Part shown: positions 32,349-41,128 of the stretch, piece after piece | How the letters are laid out: each line of letters begins with the position of its first letter | Numbering within the stretch: position 1 is the stretch's first letter | NCBI RefSeq assembly: GCF_030269645.1 | Contig: NZ_BSTR01000019.1 | Location: 62,001-126,000 of the forward strand | Direction of reading: 5' to 3' | DNA: 64,000 bases | Origin: Actinokineospora sp. NBRC 105648 | Lineage (GTDB): Bacteria > Actinomycetota > Actinomycetes > Mycobacteriales > Pseudonocardiaceae | Translations under genes and position numbers: made by a program | Notes under the pieces: generated by a model | Database searches by the model: none | What the model saw: the letters and a program-made list of their open reading frames with translations, nothing else | Told to the model about the DNA's origin: nothing

Positions 32349-34565
32349 TCAGCCGGTCAGCGCCTCGTCGGCCATCGCCACGAACCGGTCGCCCTCGAGC
32401 ATCAGCAGGGTGCCGGACGGGATGTCGAAGAACAGGCCCACCAACCGGACCCCGCTCGACTCGACCTCCGGGATGCCGCGCAGGGTCTCCAGCTGCACGG
32501 CCACGTTGACCATCGCCAGCTGGTCGACCTCGGACCACTCCTGCCCGGCCGCCCACGCGGCGATCGGGTGGCCCGCGCGCAGCGCCGCCATGCTCGGCTC
32601 GCCCCAGCGCAGCCACTGGCCGACCGGGTCGTCGCCGCGCCCGTCGAGCAGCGCGGCCATACCGCCGCAGCGGGAGTGCCCGCACACCACCAGGGTCGGC
32701 ACCTCCAGCGCGCTCAGCGCGTACTGCACACCCGCCTGCACCGACTGGTCGCCGGGCTCGCGCGGGTCGGGCACCAGGTTGCCCACGTTGCGGATGGTGA
32801 ACAGGTCACCCGGCCCGGACGCGGTGATCACGTTCGGCACGATGCGGGAGTCCGCGCAGGTGAGGAAGACCGCGTGCGGGCGCTGACCGCCCGCGAGGGC
32901 GCGCATGTGCGGGCGCAGCGCGGCGGCGCCCCGGCGGTGGTACTCGCGCGCACCGGTGACCAGCGGGTGCAGCGCGCTGTCGTGCCCGCGCTGGCGCGGG
33001 ATGGCGGGCTCGGAGTCCTGCCAATGGGACCAGGGTGAGAACCACCGGGGCAGACCCCGTCGCGGCTCACCGATCTCGTCGACAATCACCGTCCCGCCCG
33101 TGTTCTCGTGCTGGCGCTGCCAGGCGGCCAGGTGCTCGTACGCGGCGTGGTCGAGGTAGTCGACGACCAGCTCCAGGTGCACCGCGCTGCCGTCGGGCAC
33201 CTGCGCCAGCACGCGGGAAAGCCTTGGTACGGAAAGGAAGCTGAGCGTCCCCTCGACGATCACCGCGCAGTGCGGCCTGCCCTCGGGGTCGGTGTCGGTG
33301 CTCTCGGCGACCCGGACCCGAGCCCACACGACGCGGCGCATCATCCCCAGCAGCGCCACCGCCAGGCCGATCAGCACGCCCTCGAGCAGGTTCAGCAGCA
33401 CCACGCCCGCCACGGTGATCACGTACACGTGCAGCTCGCCGTGCGTGCGCGCGGCCGCGATGTCCTCGCGCCGCACCAGCTTGACCCCGATGACGATCAG
33501 CAGCCCGGCCAGCGCGGCCAGCGGCACCTGCTCGACCAGGCTGACCAGCAGCACGGTGAACAGCAGCACCCACACCCCGTGCAGCACAGCCGACACCCGC
33601 GTCCGGGCACCCGCGCGCACGTTCGTGGAGCTGCGCACGATCACCCCGGTGACCGGTAGCCCGCCGAGCAGGCCGGTGGCGATGTTGGCGCTGCCCTGCC
33701 CGATCAGCTCCCGGTTGAGGTCGCTGCGGTGCCCCTCGCGCAGCTTGTCCACCGAGACCGCCGAGAGCAGGCTCTCCACGCTGGCGATGATCGCCATCGT
33801 CACGACGCCGACGCCGAAGGCGAACCACTGCCCGTCGGGCAGCTGGGGCAGCTGGATGGCGGAGAACGGCGCGTCCGGCAGCGCCACCCGGGCCACGTCC
33901 AGCGCGGCGAGGCTGCCGACCACGGTGACCAGCACGATCGCGACCAGCGGCGCGGGCACCGGCCGCAGCCGGGCGGGCACCCACTTCCAGGACAGCATCA
34001 GCCCGATCACCACCAGCCCGAGCAGGGCGGCGGGCAGGTCCAGCGACAGGACCGTGCCGGGCAGGGTGCGCACGTTCTCCCAGGCGGTGGTCCCCGCCGC
34101 GCCGCCCAGGAGGACGTGCAGCTGGCCGAGGACGATGGTCACGCCGATGCCCGCGAGCATGGCGTGCACGACGGTGGGGGAGATGGCGAGCGCGGCGCGG
34201 CCGACCCGGCAGGCGCCGAGCACCAGCTGCAGGACTCCCGCGAGGACGGTGATCGCGCAGGTGACGGCCCAGCCGAACTGGGTGACCAGCCCGGCCACGA
34301 CCACGGTCAGACCGGCGGCGGGGCCGCTGACCTGGAGGGGGGACCCGCCGAGGGCCCCGGCGACGACACCACCGACCACGGCGGCGATGAGGCCCGCCAG
34401 GACGGGCGCGCCGGAGGCGGCGGCGATGCCGAGGGAGAGCGGGATGGCGACGAGGAAGACGACGAGCGAGGCGGAGAGGTCGTGCCGGGCGTCCCGGCGG
34501 AGCCAGGCGCGCACGCGCAGGTGTGGTGGCGCGTGCGCGGGGCCGTTGGTGCGGACAGCACCCAT
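32349..34565 (-). CDS. SulP-type transporter fused to beta-carbonic anhydrase
   Basis: The 738-residue protein has three modules: a SulP transporter domain with about 12 helices (residues about 20-400, PLSLGIAAASGAPVLAGL), a STAS domain (about 430-510, CAVIVEGTLSFLSVP...VDYLDHAA), and a beta-carbonic anhydrase domain (about 550-738) with zinc ligands in CADSR and HSRCGG. It probably takes up bicarbonate and interconverts it with CO2 at the membrane. ATG at 34565 has GGAGG upstream; the longer in-frame GTG-type start is not needed. Confidence 0.93.
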   Translation of the reverse strand: MGAVRTNGPAHAPPHLRVRAWLRRDARHDLSASLVVFLVAIPLSLGIAAASGAPVLAGLIAAVVGGVVAGALGGSPLQVSGPAAGLTVVVAGLVTQFGWAVTCAITVLAGVLQLVLGACRVGRAALAISPTVVHAMLAGIGVTIVLGQLHVLLGGAAGTTAWENVRTLPGTVLSLDLPAALLGLVVIGLMLSWKWVPARLRPVPAPLVAIVLVTVVGSLAALDVARVALPDAPFSAIQLPQLPDGQWFAFGVGVVTMAIIASVESLLSAVSVDKLREGHRSDLNRELIGQGSANIATGLLGGLPVTGVIVRSSTNVRAGARTRVSAVLHGVWVLLFTVLLVSLVEQVPLAALAGLLIVIGVKLVRREDIAAARTHGELHVYVITVAGVVLLNLLEGVLIGLAVALLGMMRRVVWARVRVAESTDTDPEGRPHCAVIVEGTLSFLSVPRLSRVLAQVPDGSAVHLELVVDYLDHAAYEHLAAWQRQHENTGGTVIVDEIGEPRRGLPRWFSPWSHWQDSEPAIPRQRGHDSALHPLVTGAREYHRRGAAALRPHMRALAGGQRPHAVFLTCADSRIVPNVITASGPGDLFTIRNVGNLVPDPREPGDQSVQAGVQYALSALEVPTLVVCGHSRCGGMAALLDGRGDDPVGQWLRWGEPSMAALRAGHPIAAWAAGQEWSEVDQLAMVNVAVQLETLRGIPEVESSGVRLVGLFFDIPSGTLLMLEGDRFVAMADEALTG

Positions 34566-34670
34566 GGGGAACCTCCAGGTGTCGTTTGGGTGAACCGATG
34601 CGACATCGCACGGAAACGGACAGGATGAGCACATGGTGACCGATCGACCACGATGTGTCGCGTCCGCTGT

Positions 34671-34686
34671 GTAAACGACTCTTTAC
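34671..34686. promoter_or_regulatory. inverted repeat upstream of the SulP-CA gene
   Basis: GTAAA-CGACTC-TTTAC sits about 106 bases before the gene start in an A+T-richer patch. It could be an operator or part of the promoter. Confidence 0.3.
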
Positions 34687-34725
34687 CTTTCACGGTTCCG
34701 GTAACGGCGTGACAACGACCACATT

Positions 34726-34750
34726 CACTCGACCGTGTGATTGTCGAGTG
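34726..34750. terminator. hairpin between EamA and SulP-CA genes
   Basis: CACTCGAC (34726-34733) pairs with GTCGAGTG (34743-34750) around a 9-base loop, just after the minus-strand EamA gene. It may end that transcript; no T-run is present. Confidence 0.45.
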
Positions 34751-34759
34751 ATGGAGGTC

Positions 34760-35728
34760 TCATTCGGTGGGCATTGGTTCGGCTGGTGTGACAGGCGCCC
34801 GGGCGGCCAGCTGCACCAGCAGCGCCCCGGACAGCAGGACCGCCATCCCGACCAGCTGGGCCGCGGTGAGCGTCTCGCGCAGCAGCAGCCAGGCCAGCAG
34901 GGTCGCCACGACCGGCTCGGAGAGCGCCAGCACACTGGCCACTGTGGACGGTAGGTCGCGCAGGGAAGTGGTGCTCAGCGCGTAGGCCAGCGCCGTGCTG
35001 ACCAGTGCCACGGTCACCAGCAGCGTCCACACGGGAAGGTGCCACGGGCCGAACTCGGCGGCCGCGCCGAGCCGGTCGAGCGGCAGCGACCACGGCGGCG
35101 CGACGACCGAGATGGCCACCGCGCCCACCACCATGCCCCAGGTGACCATCCCGATCGGGTGTTGCTCGCCCGCACCCCGTTCGCCGATGAGGTAGTAGCC
35201 CGCCGAGCAGAGCGCGGCGCCCATCCCGGCCAGCACGCCGACGGCGTCGAGCCGCAGCCCGTCCCACACCTGCGCCACCAGGGTCAGGCCGACCAGCGCC
35301 AGCGCGGTGCCCGCCCACGACAGGGCGGGCAGCCGGACGTGCCGCACGAACCGCACCCAGAGCGCGACCAGGGCGGGTGAGGTGTACTCCAGCAGCATCG
35401 CCACCCCGACCGGCAGCCGGGAGACGGCCAGGAAGAACAGCAGTTGCACGGCCCCGACGCCGACCAGGCCGTAGGCGACGATCACCCGCCAGTTCTCCCG
35501 GCGCACCCGCAGCAGTCCGGGTCGGAAGATCGCGACGACGACGAGCAGGGCCACCGCGGCGATCACCGCCCGCGCCGCCGCCACCTGCTGCGGCGCGAAC
35601 CCGGCTTGCATGGCGGGCTTGGCCAGCGGCCCCGAACTCGCGAACGCCACCGAGGCCAGCAGGATGAACACCGTGCCCCGGGTGCGGTGTCCCCGGGTGG
35701 TAACCGGCGTAGCGAGTTCAGTAGTCAC
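34760..35728 (-). CDS. EamA/DMT-family transporter (second)
   Basis: Ten hydrophobic segments in two EamA repeats (LLASVAFASSGPLAKPAMQAG in helix 1; LRDLPSTVASVLALSEPVVATLLAWLLLRE in repeat 2) over 322 residues. Probably exports amino acids or other small metabolites. It is not closely similar to the transporter at 18434. ATG at 35728; the gap to the acyltransferase gene (35729-35871) shows nothing else. Confidence 0.92.
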   Translation of the reverse strand: MTTELATPVTTRGHRTRGTVFILLASVAFASSGPLAKPAMQAGFAPQQVAAARAVIAAVALLVVVAIFRPGLLRVRRENWRVIVAYGLVGVGAVQLLFFLAVSRLPVGVAMLLEYTSPALVALWVRFVRHVRLPALSWAGTALALVGLTLVAQVWDGLRLDAVGVLAGMGAALCSAGYYLIGERGAGEQHPIGMVTWGMVVGAVAISVVAPPWSLPLDRLGAAAEFGPWHLPVWTLLVTVALVSTALAYALSTTSLRDLPSTVASVLALSEPVVATLLAWLLLRETLTAAQLVGMAVLLSGALLVQLAARAPVTPAEPMPTE

Positions 35729-35871
35729 GGGAGCAGCGTCGTCCTTCGTCCATGGCAGGGCAATGGACGGATGTTAGGACGTTTTACTGACGAGTTCTAA
35801 CGCGTTGACCAGCGGTTTTGGTTCGACCACGCACGGTGGCGATCAACGCGGCGAACTGGGACGGCTCGGGG

Positions 35872-36711
35872 CTACCTGGGCCGCCACGGGCTGACCGAGT
35901 CGCACGGGCGGGTCGGGTCGTGGAAGCGCGGCTCGTCCGGCTCGTCCGCGCGCAGGCGCACCAGGTTCGTCGTGATCTGCTGCATGATCCGGGTGTGCGC
36001 CCGCATGGCGTCGCCCGGCTTCCCCGAGGTGAGCCCGCTCAGGTCCACCGGTCCGCCGAAGTGCACCTTGAACACCGGCCGCGCGCGCACCGCGCGGAAG
36101 AACGAGGTCACCAGCGGCTTCGCGTCGCTGAGGCCGTTCACCGTCTCGGTGCCCCAGCACACCGCCTCGTGCGCGCCCCACTGGCTGATCGTCAAAACCG
36201 GGACGTCGCCGTGCAGCGCCATCCGCGCGGCGCCGGTCTTGCCGCGCTCGGGCCAGAGCCGGGGATCGCGGCTGACACGCCCCTCGGGGTAGAGCAGCAG
36301 CGGCACCCGGGCCGTCTTCAGCGACTCGGTCGCGCGGTCGAACGCCTCGGCGATGTTGGCCTTGCCCCGGTCCACCCGCAGGTGGCCGCTGCGGCGCAGG
36401 AAGTACCCGAGCACCGGGGCGTCCAAGAGGCCCGCGGTGAGCATGAACCGCGGCAGGAAGCCCACCTGGTGGCAGGCGGCCATCAGGACGAACGGGTCGA
36501 ACATGCCGATGTGGTTCGCCGCGACCAGCACCGGCTTGCCGCGCAGCTCCTCGGGGAACGAGCCGGAGACCTCGACGCGGCCGACCGAGCGGACCAGCGC
36601 GCGGTCGATGACGTTCATCGCCCGCCACACCCTCGGCGTGTCCGGTGCGGTGCCGTTGCGGCGTGTCGGCTCGTCCGCGTGGTCGCGCAGGGCAAACATG
36701 GTGGTGAGCAT
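35872..36711 (-). CDS. 1-acyl-sn-glycerol-3-phosphate acyltransferase (PlsC-like)
   Basis: The acyltransferase motifs are NHIGMFDP (HX4D catalytic pair) and YPEGRVSRDPR, with FLPRFMLTAGLLD between. It would add the second acyl chain to lysophosphatidate at the membrane. The ATG at 36711 is preferred: GGGG stands 8 bases upstream, and longer frames run into the promoter area of ftsK. It is divergent from ftsK with 88 bases between them. The C-terminus is extended relative to short PlsC proteins. Confidence 0.88.
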   Translation of the reverse strand: MLTTMFALRDHADEPTRRNGTAPDTPRVWRAMNVIDRALVRSVGRVEVSGSFPEELRGKPVLVAANHIGMFDPFVLMAACHQVGFLPRFMLTAGLLDAPVLGYFLRRSGHLRVDRGKANIAEAFDRATESLKTARVPLLLYPEGRVSRDPRLWPERGKTGAARMALHGDVPVLTISQWGAHEAVCWGTETVNGLSDAKPLVTSFFRAVRARPVFKVHFGGPVDLSGLTSGKPGDAMRAHTRIMQQITTNLVRLRADEPDEPRFHDPTRPCDSVSPWRPR

Positions 36712-36799
36712 GACATGCCCCAGGTCGGACGGACCTGCCAGGTCTGTGACCGCGGTGACCGCTGGGGCGGGAGGGACAGGGCCGACTACCGTGTGGTCT

Positions 36800-39241
36800 A
36801 TGGCGAGCCGGACGACGACCCCCAAGAACGCGGGCAAGCCGGGGCGCAAGCCCGCCACCCGCCCGCCTGCCAAGCGCCCGGCCGCCCGCAAGGCCCCCGC
36901 CGCCCGCAAGCCGCCGCCCCCGCCGGAGAAGAGCGTCATCTCGGCCGCCTGGGGCCTGCTGGCCAAGGGCGCGGGCTCGCTCGCCCGGGCCATCGGGCGC
37001 ACCAAGGAGCTCGACCCCGCGCACCGCCGCGACGGCTACGGCTTCGCCCTGGTCGCGCTCGGGGTGATCCTCGGCGCCGCCGTCTGGTGGCACGCCGCGG
37101 GCCGGGTCGGCGGCTGGCTGGAGGACGGCGTGCGCACCGTCTTCGGCGCGATGACCGTGGCGATGCCGCTGCTGCTGCTCGTGCTCGGCGTCGTGCTGAT
37201 GCGCTCGGACCCCCAGCCGGAGAAGCGACCCAGGCTCGTCGTCGGCTCCGGCCTGATGTTCCTGGCCCTGCTGGGCGTGCTGCACGTGTTCGCGGGCCTG
37301 CCCGAGGACAACCACGGCCGGATGTTCGCGGGCGGTGCCCTCGGCTTCGTCTCCGGCGGCCTGCTCGCCAAGGGCGTCACCGCCTGGGTAGCGCTGCCGG
37401 TCCTGGTCCTGGTGCTCGGTTTCGGCGTGCTGGTGTTCACCGGTACCCGGATCCGCGACGTGCCGAACCGGCTGCGCGAGTGGGGCCTGGACCCCGAGGA
37501 CCGGGAGGACGACCAGCTCGAGTTCGAGCCGGAGCTGGTGGAGCCGCCGCTCAAGCCGCGCAAGGCCCCGCGCCGCAGGCAGGCGGCCTCCGCCGAGGAC
37601 GGCGCCGCCGAGCAGCCGCCGCTCCCGCTCGACGAGCCGCCCGTCAAGCCCGCCAGGGCCCGGCCGCCGGTGCAGGTCAAGGAGACCCCGCAGGTCAGCG
37701 AGCCCAAGCCGGACCCGGAGACGATCACCGTCACCCGGGTGGTGGACGGCGACTACCGGCTGCCCGACCCGAACCTGCTGGTCGTGGGCGACGCGCCCAA
37801 GGCGCGCAGCAAGGCCAACGACACCATGATCGAGGCCATCTCCGGGGTGCTCGACCAGTTCTCCATCGACGCCCAGGTCACCGGCTTCACCCGCGGTCCG
37901 ACGGTCACCCGCTACGAGGTCGAGCTCGGCCCCGGGGTCAAGGTCGAGAAGATCACCGCGCTGACCAAGAACATCGCCTACGCGGTGGCCACCGACAACG
38001 TCCGGCTGCTGGCCCCCATCCCGGGCAAGTCCGCGGTCGGCATCGAGGTGCCCAACGCCGACCGCGAGATGGTCCGCCTCGGCGACGTGCTGCGCTCCAC
38101 GACCGCGCTCAAGGACACCCACCCGATGGTGGTCGGCCTGGGCAAGGACATCGAGGGCCACATGATCACCGCGAACCTGGCCAAGATGCCGCACCTGCTC
38201 TGCGCGGGCTCCACCGGCTCCGGCAAGTCCAGCTTCGTCAACTCGATGCTGGTCTCGCTGCTGGCCCGGGCCACCCCCGACGAGGTCCGGATGATCCTGA
38301 TCGACCCGAAGATGGTCGAGCTGACGCCCTACGAGGGCATCCCGCACCTGATCACGCCCATCATCACCCAGCCCAAGAAGGCCGCCGCCGCGCTGACCTG
38401 GCTGGTCGAGGAGATGGAGCAGCGCTACCAGGACATGCAGGTCAACCGGGTCCGGCACATCGACGACTTCAACAAGAAGGTGCGCTCCGGCGACATCACC
38501 GCGCCGCCCGGCAGCGAGCGCGAGTACCGGCCCTACCCCTACATCCTGGCCATCGTCGACGAGCTGGCCGACCTGATGATGACCGCGCCGCGCGACGTCG
38601 AGGACGCCATCGTCCGGATCACCCAGAAGGCCCGCGCGGCGGGCATCCACCTGGTGCTGGCCACCCAGCGCCCGTCGGTCGACGTGGTCACCGGCCTGAT
38701 CAAGACCAACGTCCCGTCCCGGCTGGCCTTCGCGACCTCCTCGCTCACCGACTCCCGGGTCATCCTCGACCAGCCCGGCGCGGAGAAGCTGATCGGCATG
38801 GGCGACGGCCTCTACCTGCCGATGGGCGCCTCCAAGCCGGTGCGCGTGCAGGGCGCCTACGTCAGCGACGAGGAGATCGCCGAGATCGTGGCGTTCACCA
38901 AGGAGCAGGCGCAGCCGGACTACACCGACGGGGTCACCGCGGCCAAGCCGGGCGAGCAGAAGGACATCGACCCCGACATCGGCGACGACCTGGACCTGCT
39001 GCTGCAGGCGACCGAGCTGATCGTCACCTCGCAGTTCGGCTCCACCTCGATGCTGCAGCGCAAGCTGCGGGTCGGCTTCGCCAAGGCCGGGCGGCTGATG
39101 GACCTGCTGGAGACCCGCGGCGTGGTCGGCCCCACCGAGGGCTCCAAGGCCCGCGACGTGCTGATCAAGCCCGACGAGCTGGAGAACGTCCTGTGGACGA
39201 TGCGCGGCGGCGCCGCGGCCGAACCGGACGACGAGGACTGA
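36800..39241 (+). CDS. ftsK: DNA translocase FtsK
   Basis: The N-terminus is Lys/Pro/Ala-rich (residues 1-45), then four to five membrane helices (about 75-210), a charged linker (about 215-310) and the motor domain with Walker A STGSGKSS, Walker B ILAIVDELADLMM and ATQRPS. The C-terminal gamma winged helix (LLLQATELIVTSQFGSTSMLQRKLRVGFAKAGRLMD) binds KOPS-type sites. It moves chromosome DNA at the division septum. At 813 residues it is of the size usual for actinobacterial FtsK. NAGS follows soon after on the other strand, as in mycobacteria. Confidence 0.96.
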   Translation: MASRTTTPKNAGKPGRKPATRPPAKRPAARKAPAARKPPPPPEKSVISAAWGLLAKGAGSLARAIGRTKELDPAHRRDGYGFALVALGVILGAAVWWHAAGRVGGWLEDGVRTVFGAMTVAMPLLLLVLGVVLMRSDPQPEKRPRLVVGSGLMFLALLGVLHVFAGLPEDNHGRMFAGGALGFVSGGLLAKGVTAWVALPVLVLVLGFGVLVFTGTRIRDVPNRLREWGLDPEDREDDQLEFEPELVEPPLKPRKAPRRRQAASAEDGAAEQPPLPLDEPPVKPARARPPVQVKETPQVSEPKPDPETITVTRVVDGDYRLPDPNLLVVGDAPKARSKANDTMIEAISGVLDQFSIDAQVTGFTRGPTVTRYEVELGPGVKVEKITALTKNIAYAVATDNVRLLAPIPGKSAVGIEVPNADREMVRLGDVLRSTTALKDTHPMVVGLGKDIEGHMITANLAKMPHLLCAGSTGSGKSSFVNSMLVSLLARATPDEVRMILIDPKMVELTPYEGIPHLITPIITQPKKAAAALTWLVEEMEQRYQDMQVNRVRHIDDFNKKVRSGDITAPPGSEREYRPYPYILAIVDELADLMMTAPRDVEDAIVRITQKARAAGIHLVLATQRPSVDVVTGLIKTNVPSRLAFATSSLTDSRVILDQPGAEKLIGMGDGLYLPMGASKPVRVQGAYVSDEEIAEIVAFTKEQAQPDYTDGVTAAKPGEQKDIDPDIGDDLDLLLQATELIVTSQFGSTSMLQRKLRVGFAKAGRLMDLLETRGVVGPTEGSKARDVLIKPDELENVLWTMRGGAAAEPDDED

Positions 39242-39258
39242 GCGACGAGGACTGAGCG
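39231..39258 (+). repeat. 14-bp tandem duplication across the ftsK stop
   Basis: The 14-base unit ACGAGGACTGAGCG occurs twice in a row (39231-39244, 39245-39258), so the ftsK stop codon and its context are duplicated. It does not change the protein because the first stop is used. Confidence 0.9.
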
Positions 39259-39367
39259 GCCACCCTGGGCGAAACCCGCCCGGAATGGGTACTCCCACCA
39301 CGGGCCGGGGCGCGTGCAACCGAGGGCCGCGCGGGTTCCGTCTTAGGGGTGAGCTGAGGGAGTGGCG

Positions 39368-39799
39368 ATGAGCACGAGTGTGATCACCAGGGTGCTGCTG
39401 GCGGCGGCCGCGTTGTCGATGCTGGCCGCGTGTGGCAAGGCCGAGCCGACGGCGTCGCCGGGTGGCACCGGACCCGCGACGCCCGAGCCGAGCGTCCAGG
39501 TCGGACCGGCGCTGGGCGCGGAGTTCGACCTGGAGCGGGGCAAGACCACCACGATGTCGGGCTCCGACGTGGCGGTGGCCTTCCGCGAGGTGACCCAGGA
39601 CAGCCGGTGCAAGCCCGGTCAGACCTGCGTGTGGGAGGGCGACGCGACCGTCGCGCTCACCGTGGCCGGATCCCCGGTCGAGGTCCACACGAACAAGCAG
39701 TTCCCGGTCGAGGCCGTCGCGGGCGGCTACAAGGTGCAGTTGGTCAAGCTCGACTGGGACGGCGTCGTGGCGACGCTGACCGTGACGAAGTCGGCCTGA
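39368..39799 (+). CDS. lipoprotein, 143 aa
   Basis: A signal peptide ends in the lipobox MLAAC (Cys at about 21). The mature part has one disulfide candidate pair in DSRCKPGQTCVWEGDATVAL, a pattern seen in small secreted actinobacterial lipoproteins. ATG at 39368 follows GGGAG by five bases. Function unknown. Confidence 0.8.
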   Translation: MSTSVITRVLLAAAALSMLAACGKAEPTASPGGTGPATPEPSVQVGPALGAEFDLERGKTTTMSGSDVAVAFREVTQDSRCKPGQTCVWEGDATVALTVAGSPVEVHTNKQFPVEAVAGGYKVQLVKLDWDGVVATLTVTKSA

Positions 39800-39810
39800 C
39801 CGCGGGCGGT

Positions 39811-39846
39811 CCGGGGCCGGGGCGCGGCAGCGCGCCCCGGCCCCGG
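39811..39846. terminator. bidirectional hairpin between convergent secreted-protein genes
   Basis: A perfect 16-bp G+C stem (39811-39826 with 39831-39846) with loop GCAG lies between the lipoprotein (plus) and phospholipase (minus) stops. Confidence 0.75.
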
Positions 39847-39854
39847 GGCGCGCG

Positions 39855-40307
39855 CTAGCTGTTGCCGAACTGGCGCACGGCCGCGTAGTAGACGTCGGCG
39901 GTGCGGTTGCAGGACCAGTTGCCCGCGCAGATCGTGTACAGGTCGGACTTGAAGTTGTTGTCGATCTGCAGCCGGGTGGTCTCGTTGAACCGCGCCTGCT
40001 TCTTGTAGTTGCGGTAGCCGAAGTCGTGCCGGTAGCACGCCTTGACGAAGTTGAAGCCGAACGGGTTGTCCGGGGAGTTCGAACAGCCGTCGGAGGACCA
40101 GTCGAGCTGGTTGGCGTAGGGCCGCGCGGCGCGGGTCGACTGGAACGTGTTCAGGCTCTGGCTGAACAGGTAGCTGTCGGTCGTGGAGCGCAGCTGGGTC
40201 GGGTTCAGGTCCGCGGCCGCGACACCGGCCCCGGCCACGAGCGCGGCGGTGGCGGCGATCGAGGTGACGGCGCCGCGGGCGAACCTGCGCAGGGTTGAGG
40301 TCGGCAC
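39855..40307 (-). CDS. secreted phospholipase A2
   Basis: After a signal peptide (about residues 1-38, ending VAAAD) the mature domain has the bacterial PLA2 layout: DWSSDGCSNSPDNPFGFNF then the catalytic CYRHDFGYRNYKK with the His-Asp pair, and a second Cys pair (ICAGNWSC). It hydrolyses the sn-2 ester of phospholipids outside the cell. GTG at 40307 follows AAGGGAG by 8 bases. Confidence 0.9.
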   Translation of the reverse strand: MPTSTLRRFARGAVTSIAATAALVAGAGVAAADLNPTQLRSTTDSYLFSQSLNTFQSTRAARPYANQLDWSSDGCSNSPDNPFGFNFVKACYRHDFGYRNYKKQARFNETTRLQIDNNFKSDLYTICAGNWSCNRTADVYYAAVRQFGNS

Positions 40308-40525
40308 GGGAGAACTCCCTTGGGAAGGCCCACCACGGACGGGGCCGGTGTCCCCATTACGCCCGGTGGCCGGGCGCCAGGACACCACCGTTCGAGCGAA
40401 CGGTTGGTGAAACCCCGTCCACGCAACGGTTTGCGCCCCCTAGGGCGGCCACTGTCAACCCCGGACCCGCGCCGCGGCACCCCTGTGTTCCACTGTGGAC
40501 AGTGCGGTTCGGCGGCGCGGTTGGG

Positions 40526-41020
40526 CTAGAGCTTGAGCAGCATCCGGGAGTTGCCCAGGGTGTTGGGCTTGACGTACTCCAGGTCGAGGAACTCGGCCAC
40601 GCCCTCGTCCATCGAGCGGCGCATCTCGGCGTAGACCTCCGGGCTCACCGGGGTGCCGTCGATCTCGACGAAGCCGTGCCGGGCGAAGAACGCCGTCTCG
40701 AAGGTCAGCACGAAGATCCGCGCCAGCCCCAGCTCGCGCGCCACCGCCACCAGCTGGTCGGCCAGCGCGTGCCCGACCCCCGTCCCGCGGGCGCGGGGGG
40801 CCACCGCGATCGTGCGGATCTCGGCGATGTCCTCCCACAGCACGTGCAGCGCCCCGCAGCCGACGATCTCGCCGTCGAGCTCGGCCACCCAGAACTCCTG
40901 GATGTCCTCGTACAGGGTCACCAGCGCCTTGGCGAGCAGTACCTTGCCGACGTAGGTGTCGATCACGGCCTTCATCGCCCGGACATCGGCCGTCCGGGCC
41001 CGGCGTACCAGCGGTTCCAC
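40526..41020 (-). CDS. argA: amino-acid N-acetyltransferase (NAGS, short actinobacterial type)
   Basis: The 164-residue GNAT protein has VRRARTADVRAMKAVIDTYVGKVLLAKAL at the N-terminus, AELDGEIVGCGALHVLWEDIAEIRTIAVAP and the acetyl-CoA motif RGTGVGHALADQL, as in the short N-acetylglutamate synthase of M. tuberculosis (Rv2747), the first step of arginine synthesis. GTG at 41020 has AGGA upstream. It lies between ftsK and pgsA as in mycobacteria. Confidence 0.85.
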   Translation of the reverse strand: MEPLVRRARTADVRAMKAVIDTYVGKVLLAKALVTLYEDIQEFWVAELDGEIVGCGALHVLWEDIAEIRTIAVAPRARGTGVGHALADQLVAVARELGLARIFVLTFETAFFARHGFVEIDGTPVSPEVYAEMRRSMDEGVAEFLDLEYVKPNTLGNSRMLLKL

Positions 41021-41128
41021 AGTCCTGGAACTTAGCGCCCCCCGGCCGTGCGGGTGTGACGGCGGGCCGCGGGGCAGAATCGGTTCGAGCGCCGAGACGA
41101 CGAAGCGCCCACGCGACGAAGGAGCGCC

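Noticed and set aside
35843-39688. 1281-codon minus-strand frame opposite ftsK.
   Set aside because: Shadow of ftsK; no recognisable domain and the plus-strand gene is certain. Similar shadows lie opposite rnj, rimO and the RiPP-like cassette.
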